A stretch of 64,000 nucleotides of DNA. Origin: Crambe crambe. Its lineage: Eukaryota > Porifera > Demospongiae > Poecilosclerida > Crambeidae. A program made the translations under genes and the position numbers. The notes beneath the pieces are model-generated. The model saw nothing but the letters and a program-made list of their open reading frames with translations, made no database searches and had not been told where the DNA came from. The DNA lies in the NCBI GenBank assembly GCA_963924555.1, contig OZ004586.1, forward strand, positions 3,244,501 to 3,308,500, written 5' to 3'. Shown piece by piece: positions 54,866-64,000 of the stretch (positions within the stretch are counted from its first letter, which is position 1; each line of letters opens with the position of its first letter).

Positions 54866-57800
54866 TTATATATTTTGAAAATTGGCATAAGTATCAAATG
54901 AATCCAAGAATTTAAGTGAGGCATCAAATAAGGTCTTGTAATTTGCCTGCGCATAATGAATGATTGTATCTCCATAAAGAGGTAGCTAATTACTTAGTAA
55001 TCATTGATGACTTACAAGAGTGGGCACAGCCCCTGGTTTCTGGACACGGAGAGCCTTGACCACTTGGAAGACATCCACCACTCCCTCTGTCTTGCATCGG
55101 TCAATGATGGTGGCTATGGCACAGAACATTCCACTCCTGGTCACTGTGTCACTATAATATCATACAACATTAGTTCATTGTAGCTATAGTCATAACACAT
55201 TAGCTAGCTTTAGTGTGACCATTGAAGTTTGTTTGTTTGTTTGTTTGCTTGTTTGTTTGTTTGCTTGTTTATTTACTTGTTTGTTTGTTTGTTTGTTTAT
55301 TTGTTTGTTTTGAATGTTATGGTTCTGAAAGATAAAAAATGAGGACCATTACCTCATTACCATGTGATATTTCTTTTTGTGGTAAAGGTCATTTTTAAAA
55401 ATGCATGGTTTCAGTATCATGTGATTGGCTACCTGCAGTGTATGAATACAGGTTTATTTCCTGTCTTCCTCTGGATTCTAGAGAGTTCCTCAATGACATC
55501 CACCACACTCTTGAGGTCAGAGCACACTCCATCTGGTCTCCAGCATGTGATGTGGAACTGAGTCACTTGGTGGGTCTTTTTGGTCTAAATGTAAACACAT
55601 GACATAGTAGATCAGATAACAGTGCATGTTTCCGACTCTTAATTTCTTAGTATTTCACTCCTATGCTTCCTAAAATGCTGGAATTCTTGGTTGATTAACT
55701 TTTTTTGTGTATCAAATTTATGTAATCATGAAATTAAATACTGATTTTCATAAAGGTTGGAGACTGGATATTGCTAGATAAACATACCCTATTTTGTAAG
55801 ATGTCAAGTGTTCTGACAGTGAACCCACTCGACTCCTCCAGATTAATCAGATAAACTTTGAACTCCCCAAATTGAGCCACTTGTCCCTCCACTGGCCAGT
55901 ACTGGCAACTACTCTCCTGTAAAGAATTATTGTTCATCAACCATACAGGGAGAAATATAGAATAGAATTGTAACTATGCAATATACTTTTGTTGCATGTA
56001 TGTGAATACCAATAGTAAATGTATGTACCTATAGCTACTTGTGTTGAATCTCGATCATGTAATAATTGCAACTATACACTATTAGCCTCATATGCAGAGA
56101 CTGGGTATGAGGTTGTAATACACTGCATGAACTTTGATGCGTGCATAGCTATACTGATAGTAAAGGGTGTGGCTATAACACATAATTATAGACTACTCTC
56201 CACAAATTGCTGTACAGTTACTAGAAAAGATTCAACTTTACCAGATGGTATTATGATGAATACAGCAGTTATGTATTATTGTCATGGATACAGTATATCT
56301 ACCAGTTATGTATACACACCATTCCATTCTCGATAAGGTCAGACAACATGATGACTGCTCCACACTTCCTATCACAGATAACTTTCCACATGTTTCTGAT
56401 GGTGGAGGACATTGGGCCCTCTGCTATGATATAAGCCTTCTTTTGTTTATAAGCCTGCATGCATATAAGAGGATCAAAAATTGATCATGGTTCATGTCTG
56501 TACAAGTGCTCTTAGCAGTTAGATTATGCATAGATTATGAGTTAAGAAATGAATAGCAAACAAAATTGTTGTACTGTATATGCAAAGTTTGTTAGCTATT
56601 CTGCAGTATGTTATGAATGTGGTTATTAATAAGCTTACATTGGCAGCAACAGCATGTATGTAGTCAGGATACTCTCCACTCAAAATCACACGGTGCTTAT
56701 CAGCTATATGCATTGAATATTGTAACAATGTCATGACTATGTATTAAATGTAGCTATAATTATGTCAAATTTACAAGGTAGGAAATCTTTGAGACGATTC
56801 TTATCTGAGTGTTGGAGTGCAGCAGTACATATGACATCACTCTGTTTAGGTGATACAAGATCCAATACCTTTAAAAGAGAATTACATACAATTTATTGTT
56901 AAGTAGTCAAGAACTCCCTTTAGACCTTGAATTGTGTCTGAAGTTTTGTTGAGTTATCTTCCATGTTCTTTCTGTTCATCTTCATCAGTGTGGATCTGAG
57001 GTTAGTGGTATTTATCTCAGTGTCCCCACACATCACTGACTCCAAGATGGCATCATGGATAAAAATGTACTGCTCCTGTATGAGCAAGAAGAAGTATGTG
57101 TCAGGTAAATTTTAGGATACTTATTTTGGAATGACATTTTGGGGGAAAGATATTAATTTTGCTATAACTAATCATTTTATAAGTATCCTAAGCCTTACTG
57201 GAGTCTGGACCATCTTCATGCGCTGATGCCTCAGTTTATTGATGGTCCCTGCAATGTCCACTTTGTTTTCCTTCTTGACTTGTTCAAGAACAATATCAAT
57301 ACATATGAATGTACCAGTTCTCCCCACTCCAGCACTGCATTATGGTTGTATGTTTAATGTTATGGTATAGACAGAGGAATACCAGTTCTCCCTACTCAGT
57401 TATGTAGATTAAATAACAGTATCTCAATATATAACATGAAAAATGGGATGTAGCTAGCTATGTCTATACTAATCTCAACAAATGTTTTTAACTAAACTAT
57501 CAATAATAACATGTTATGTTTAGCTAAAACACAAACACAATGTACTATGCCATTTACTACATAAATGAACAATCCTTAAGTACGTAGCTAAGTCTTAGAT
57601 ATACGTAATGTTATGATCAGAAAAATAAAGCTTCTGACATCAGAGATGTGTATTTGCATTTTGCTATTGTTAGCTAACGTCTCTAAAGAACTTACTCTGA
57701 ATTGTTTCTATAAAAAAATAAACTGAAAAGCCTTAGAACCATTATGGTAAGGTCATACCAATAAGATTTTATGTTGCTTGGGCCCTACCGACCCAAGATA

Positions 57801-60800
57801 ATGATACTCTATATAAAGCACACCTAATTTCTGCATTGCTAGTGAGGCCTGAAAGTAGCTACTATGATGATTACTGTGGAAAATTTCAAATTACTTTTTA
57901 CTACCTCACAATAAGTCAATACTGAGCTTTCGGCCAAACTATTGTATGCCAAGGATAGGGATGATGAAGAAATGTGCATTTATGACAATATTTATTTCCT
58001 CCATCATGATCACATTCTGTCCATCAGTCTTGACATGTCTAGTTATTATCATTATCATTTTCAAACCGACCTACCTACCCATCAGTCAGCATATTTTCGC
58101 CCGAGCAACATAAAATCTAATTGGTGTGGCCTATATAACATTATAGCTAGATGGAATTGGAATATCTACAAAGAAATCTATAGTGTATTTGTGTGCCATA
58201 TTGTAATAGTGGTGTTTGTTATTCATCATAGCTAGAAGAAGCATGTAACTCTTAGAAAAATCCCTAAGCACTATACAGATGCTTGTTACCATTGTCATCA
58301 AAATTGCAGTTTCCAGGACTTATAAATCCATAGAGCACTTCAACTAAAAGTCACTGGTCCCCAAAACATCATGCATGAATGCTTACCTGCAGTGTACTAG
58401 CATGGGGCCTCTTCTGCTCTTGTGCTGTGAGAGGATCCTGCGATGAAAAGACAACATTGAAGTGGCATATTCAGGCACTCCATGGTCAGGCCAGGAAGTG
58501 AAGTGAAACTGCTTCAGTTTCCAAGGGCGACTTGCAGAACTGCCTTCTAACTGTCATATATATAGATGAGAGAGATACTCAAGACTATGTATGTACATGG
58601 CTACAGAATGAATCAATATGTGTAGCTTTTCTCACAGTAACTTGCAGTGTCCTGATGACATAGTCAGCAAACATCTGGTATTCCACCAGGGTGACCTTGA
58701 AGGGACCATAATTCTTGCTTCCACTGTCTGGCCAATACTGCTCACATTTAACCTTGTTACCTTCCTTAATATTGGTTACCATGACAATAGTTGGGGGTCT
58801 CTCCTGCCAAATCAGTCGCCAAAAGTCGACAAGCATGCAAGTCTTAGGACCTTCACAATGTGAACTTTTATAATTTCATTTTTAATACTTAACAATGGGT
58901 GATACCTTGTGTTGCAATGAACTTTGATGGCTGTGAGTATCCCTAGTGAAGTACATGATTCAATTATTCATTATTATTTTGCTTACTTCAACATAACATG
59001 CATTGATGAATTCTCCCTGGCAATCATCAAAGCCTGGAATAGCATTGAGCACTATGCGATTATGATCATCTGTAAGAGATAAAATTAATTTGCTACATTA
59101 CAATGTATATGCATAGCTAAATGTACAACTCACACACAGTGATGTTTGCAAATCGATTCAATTTTTTATTTTCCTTCAGCAATCCAATTGTTTTAGGATG
59201 CTCATCACCACTGTCAAGACTCTACAAACACATTAAAAAAAATGATTCAAGTTCAATACTAACATATGTAACTACCTCATACTGATTCCTGAATCCTGTG
59301 TCAGAGTGGGAATGATTCACTGCCACATACTCTCCAAAGTCTGTCACTGGAATAGGCATCAATTTGACCATCTCCTTTTGATTCAGATCATTATCTGGCC
59401 TCACGGTAAGTTTTATTTCTCTTTCAGCTGTACCACTTGGGTTCCTGGCCTGTAACTTGTAGACTCCACTGTGTTTGAGCTCAGCAGACATTATGGAGAG
59501 AACACCACTTGGTTGAATCTCCACTGCATAGTCAGACTTCAGCTCAATCCCTTCGTGGTACCAGGTGAGGGTAGGTTCAGGGTTCCCACTCGACACTGCA
59601 GTCTTGAATGTTACACTTTCACCTTCAATTAAATACTTATCTGAAGGAAATTCCACAATCACAGGACCTGCAATTATACTATCATATTATTTCCAAGACT
59701 GGAATGAAAAGGTATAAGTAGATGTATAATAGGCAGTGACTTGATGTATGGATAGTTAAGCATCAATTTCAAGCTTACTACATTAATATTCCTACATTTG
59801 TTTATAAGATTGTTGTACTATTTTTTCAGCAAACCTGTATATTCCTCCATCATGATTGCTGAATCAGGTGGCTTAGAATTGCTTGATTTATCACACTTAT
59901 TGTTCTTTTTTCTATTGTATAAGTACAGCCAGTATAGCCTATCAATATTGTATATATGACTACCTTTTCTTCAACCAGAATCCAAGCAAAACTCCAAACA
60001 CGACAAAAAGAAGAGCAATTATAATAAAAATAATTCCTCCAGTTATTGGTCCAATGTGCCTCGGTGATCTGGGATTAGTAGCCGTAGAATTAGCTGAACA
60101 CAGTACATACATACATTATAAGTATGAGACAGAGATTCCTACATTAATTATGTTATTGCTTACATGTCATCATAGTGTTAGCCATGGACATCTGAGTAGA
60201 TGTTGTAGATGTAGCATCTGATCTTTCCCCCATTATAACTTCTCCATTAATTTCAGCTGTAGCAGCTACCTGAAACTGGTAGTTAGTGATATTAAATTCA
60301 GTTAAATTTCCAATCATGACTGAGTTCACAGAGCTGGGAACAATGATGGATTCATTGACCTCTGCCTCAAAGTCCTCTGTCACATTAAGAAAGTAGTGAA
60401 CTGTGTAGTTTGTAATCATAGGGTTGTTAATAATCTCCCAGGAAACTCTGACTGAGGAATCAGACACAAGCTCAACCTGTACATTCATCACCTTGTCTAA
60501 ATTGAAGAATAATATAGTGATGATTCTAGATTTGATACACTGACTCACCTGGTGCTGCAAAGGTAATCTGATCAGGCAAATTAGCAGGTTCTCCTTGACC
60601 TATTCTTGTGTAAGCAGTGACTGTAATAGCAGAGACTCTTGTTTGTGGAGTCAATGATGGGATAGTGTATGTAGTGCTCAAGTCTGAGGTGTTGACTCTG
60701 ACAGTATCGTTGCCATTGACTGTGTAAGTGACTTCATAACTGATGATGACTCCATTAGGTTCTTGAGGTGGACTCCAAGTGAGTACAGTGGAAGTGAACT

Positions 60801-62181
60801 TAGGAGTACCAGTGAGGTTAGACACAGGACCAGGAGCTACACATAAAAGACACTAAGACTGTTTTTATAGTTATGGCTATGTTTACTTTCTTCTTCTGTC
60901 AGAATAATGGTTACATTAGAAAGGGGTCCAGTGCCATTGTCATTGACTCCAGCAACTCTGAAGGTGTAATTTGTGTAGGGAGTGAGTTCACTAGCTCTGA
61001 AGGTCCTATTCACCACCACACCAGGGATCATAGCCCCTCCCACTTCTTGGAATTCCACTGTGTAGTTAGTGATTGGACCATTGCGTTCAATGCATCTGAT
61101 TTGTGTCCAGGACACACTAACACTTCTAGAGGTGGTAGAGGAAGTAATTATGTGTGGGGTAGCAGTAGGTGCTGCAGCAGAACAATTAAACTATTATTAG
61201 CTATGTAATTTCAGTGTATGGTCATACCAGCTGCCTTTGTAGTGAACTCTACAGTTGGTGTCAGAGTAGCAGTGAATCCACTTGGTAATGTAACAGTAAT
61301 GGTTACATTGTAAATACTGAATACTTGTAGGTTAGTAAAGTTCACTGTAGGAGTACCATTAGTCATTTTGGACTTATCATCCTCAACCTCAGCCACTTGA
61401 CAAAACTGTCTTGCATGTCTCAGGTCTACTCTATACTCATCCATTGGGAGACTGAATAGAGGTGGGGTCCAGGATATTGTCACAGATGTGATAGTCAATG
61501 ATGAGAGAGTGATATCTATTGGTCTGCTGAAATCTGATAGAACACTCATTAGCTAGATGCTGAAATTTTACATTAAATTTTCTTTCCTCACCTCTTACAG
61601 TGCCACTCACAGGTCCTACTACTATTGGAGTCCCATAAAGTGCAACCAACCAATAAGTAATAGTACCAGGTGCGGCCTGTCCTACATCACGACTAGATAC
61701 TCCAAATAGTACTGTTACGCCCTTACTGAAGTCTGTAGGTCTTGTGTCACCTGTTGTTATTCGGTATCCATCACTAGGAGGATTGGGTGGTGGTGTCCAG
61801 GAGACTCTCACTCTATTTATCCCAATCTGTCTAACCATGAGATCAGTAGGAGCTTGTTCTGTATAATAGTGTACATGTCATAGTCAATACACTACTAATT
61901 ATTTTGGTAGCTATAGTTGCTCCCCACTCCTATTTATTGCCATGAACTGTGAAATGATGGTACATAACTATGTAGAAACAATTGGCCAGAGATTTCTGTG
62001 CAAACAAAAAATCTCCATGCATGACTTATTCTTATAGACTGCAGTTTAACTAGCTATAGTTAGCTGGCTAGCTGCTGATGTTAGAGTCCATAGCTAGCTA
62101 CTTTATGCACTCACCTTGACTCTGTACATATAAGATAGAAGACACCAGTCCAAGAGTTAGAAGTAGTACACCATTCAACAT
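54866..62181 (-). CDS. U8: receptor tyrosine phosphatase with FN3 ectodomain and cytoplasmic Ig domain, intact
   Basis: Signal peptide 62181-62115 ([20 protein letters not shown]); FN3 exons about 61858-61596, 61536-61227, 61172-60890, 60838-60551 and 60497-60166; TM 60090-59964 ([20 protein letters not shown], then GFWLKKR); juxtamembrane exon 59914-59837 ([26 protein letters not shown]); Ig plus pre-catalytic segment 59669-59276 ([32 protein letters not shown]; no cysteines). D1 exons 59223-59131 (LNRF), 59070-58986, 58945-58908, 58852-58634 ([21 protein letters not shown]), 58552-58386 ([12 protein letters not shown]), 57337-57197 ([10 protein letters not shown]), 57076-56932, 56870-56772. 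D2 exons 56706-56638, 56456-56321, 55921-55799, 55587-55435 (ITCWRPDGV), 55155-55017 ([10 protein letters not shown]), 54950-54866. No stop or frameshift seen. D1 should be an active tyrosine phosphatase; D2 should not. A 381-base transposon sits in the intron before the active-site exon. Confidence 0.9.
55229..55310. repeat. (GTTT)n-rich tract in a D2 intron of U8
   Basis: Interrupted GTTT repeats at the same intron position as in U3 (13541-13589) and in the relic at 28700. Confidence 0.85.
57751..58131. mobile_element. Non-autonomous DNA transposon (MITE) in a U8 intron
   Basis: Terminal inverted repeats of about 33 bases: left GGTCATACCAATAAGATTTT then ATGTTGCTTGGGC; the reverse complement of the right end reads GGCCACACCAATTAGATTTT then ATGTTGCTCGGGC. 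The interior (about 315 bases) has no transposase. The same intron in U3 near 16009 has an unoccupied site (ACCATTATGATAACATTA), so the insertion came after the two units split. A TA target duplication is possible but blurred. Confidence 0.8.
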
Positions 62182-62625
62182 GTTTGTTGATAATGCTGGT
62201 AGAGATAGTTAAGTGGCTAGCTGTAGACAATAAATCAATATGCATGGTGGAAATAAAAATCATTTCCTGTTATTATAGCAATACAATAATGTATATCAAT
62301 GCATTAATTATGGTGTTCATACATACAGTAGCTATTGATAAGGTAGTTACGTAATTGTACATGTGTGGGTGCATAACTGCATACTTCACTTATCGCAATG
62401 TATGACAGCTGGTGATCCATGATGGATAGTTACTGTTATATTTTTTGCTATAATTATATATAGCAAACACAAAAAAGAAACTCGATAACCACAGGATGAA
62501 AAGACTATTATTTTGTACAAGTTTACAAAAATAAACACTTGCCATATAGTCACCAATACATTATAGCTAGCTAATATTGAAAGTCTCATATGTATGTACA
62601 TAAAATAGTCACATGTAGCTCCCTT
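62182..62625. other. Spacer between U9 and U8
   Basis: No gene seen. Part of it (62395-62560) resembles 5105-5335: both hold TGGTGAT or GATGGTT-like starts, TAGCAAACA, AAACTC(A/G)ATAACCACA and TTACAAAAAT(G/A)AACACTTGCC. U8's upstream DNA does not show the conserved block found before U2, U3, U4, U6 and U7. Confidence 0.5.
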
Positions 62626-64000
62626 TCAAATGTTATCGTATACTTTATCTGACATTTGTGGCATTTGTGTTGTGGTTACATGTCCATATGCTGCACAAGC
62701 ATCCATTTCCATTCCATCAGCAGGACCTCTGTAAATAAACAACGGTCTATTATAGGCTACATTGAGACTTCTTTCAATCTGTTAGCTCTAAATAATTATA
62801 CTTTTTAGTGGAAGATTTAATAGGTATACTTAGTGACAGGTGCTATTTTGAGATATTCGTTCAAAAATATAGTCACGTTGCCATCAATTCATGATTGCAG
62901 AAAGATCCCATTTAGCTATCTACATAGCTAAGTTACTTGGGACCTGAAAAATCATAGCTAACTGCTTAACATTGTATAAATTAAAATCTCACTCTTTTTT
63001 GTTTCCTTCATGGCGATGATTGCATATAGAGTAAATAATAAAGTTAATACCAGTGGAGAGTAAGACAGTCAAGAGAAAGGTGAGTATGAATGTAACAGCA
63101 ACAGCAATGGATAAGTCTCTCCTACTGCACATGCATGTAACACCTGCAACGACCATGAGAGAAAATGATTAGACGTAACATCAAGATGAAAGTCCCAAAG
63201 TCAGGTCACAGTATAAAAGGGCCACCTCTGTAGCAGCCAAATTGTTCAGGTGACTGTTAACCAAGTTCCATTCTCTTATTATTTCTCCCTCAGATAAAGC
63301 ATTGACTATATGCATAGCTGTATAAAGAACTAGCTTGTATAAATAAAATGGTGCATCAAGCTTTGAGCATCATTTAGCTCTAATGCATGATAATTGTATG
63401 GCTTACATGTCCTTATAGTTGTGCCATTAGACACTTGAGTAGATGTTGTAGTTGTAGTTGTAATTGACATAGTTGTAGGAGGCATAACTGATCTTACTGC
63501 TGATCTTTCCCCCATAATAACCTCTCCATTGGTTTCAGCTGTAGCAGCTACCTGAAACTGGTAATCTCCAATGTTTGATACAGTTAAATCTCCTATCACA
63601 ACTGAGTTCACAGAGCTGGGAACAATGGTGGAATCAATAACCTTTGCCTCATTATTCTCTGTCACATTAATAAAATAATAAACTGTGTAGTAGATAATCA
63701 TAGAGTTGTTGATACTCTCCCAGGAAACTCTGACTGAGGAATCAGACACAGACTCCACCTGTACATTCATCACCTTGGCTATAGATTGAGGAAATGTCAT
63801 TAATAAATTTGATGATTGTGGTATATCGACTCACCTGGTGCTTCAAAGGTAGTCTGATCAGGCAAATTAGCAGGTTCTCCTCGACCTATTCTTGTGAAAG
63901 CAGTGACTGTAATATCAGGGACTTTTATTTGTGGAGTCAATGATGGGATAATGAATGTAATGCTCAAGCCTGAGGTGCTGACTCTGACAGTATTGTTGCC
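62626..64000 (-). CDS. U9: FN3 receptor with TM and short tyrosine-containing tail, 3' part
   Basis: Right-edge partial gene. FN3-4 runs from the edge to about 63835 and FN3-5 from about 63780 to 63410; both are open and close to the RPTP units. The TM exon (63143-62993) reads CVTCMCSRRDLSIAVAVTFI, then LTFLLTVLLSTGINFIIYSI, then basic CNHRHEGNKK. The last exon (62728-62626) joins in frame (phase 2) and ends GPADGMEMDACAAYGHVTTT, then QMPQMSDKVYDNI and TGA. There are no Ig or PTP exons between the TM and the stop, so this is a receptor with a cytoplasmic tail of about 45 residues. The tail tyrosine (VYDNI) is a plausible phosphorylation or YxxI trafficking motif. It is related to the U6 tail (DACVAYG and EYDII). 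No lesion was seen. Signalling partners are unknown. Confidence 0.8.

Overview
ORGANISM AND STYLE. This is AT-rich metazoan DNA with short GT-AG introns, many TAGCTAGC-like tracts, foldback elements and microsatellites. I think a demosponge such as Amphimedon queenslandica is the likely source. That is an inference from base composition, compact intron-rich genes and gene content, not from a database match. All exon limits were read by eye from splice signals and from comparing paralogues; treat them as good to a few bases.

LAYOUT. The window is a head-to-tail array of one receptor family on the minus strand: nine units (U1 to U9, left to right), broken in the middle by a plus-strand class C GPCR. 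A full unit has a signal-peptide exon, five fibronectin type III (FN3) exons, a transmembrane (TM) exon, a basic juxtamembrane exon, an Ig-like domain, and two protein tyrosine phosphatase domains (D1, D2). U1 (1-3241) is cut by the left edge. U2 (6173-12758), U4 (20954-27593) and U8 (54866-62181) look intact. U3 (13196-20490), U5 (30679-35794) and U7 (48287-54457) are broken in several places. U6 (44929-48069, broken) and U9 (62626 to the right edge) carry the same ectodomain on a short tail with no Ig or PTP domains. D2 scraps lie at 28016-28960 and 36158-36680, and FN3 scraps at 44143-44510.

THE GPCR. A 16-exon GABA-B-receptor-like gene (37343-43933, plus strand) joins into one frame of 2502 coding bases, about 833 residues. 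Its first two exons and upstream region also occur at 28.97-30.42 kb as a broken copy, so the middle of the window is a segmental duplication.

HOW THE GENES MAY WORK. D1 keeps the catalytic [10 protein letters not shown] and WPD motifs. D2 is degenerate in every copy ([16 protein letters not shown]) and is probably a non-catalytic partner domain. The most unusual point is that the Ig domain lies after the TM segment, so it should be cytoplasmic, and both canonical disulfide cysteines are absent. Catalytic and short-tailed receptors with near-identical ectodomains, plus many pseudogenes and mosaics, resemble the birth-and-death pattern of paired immune-type receptor clusters. A recognition role is speculation.
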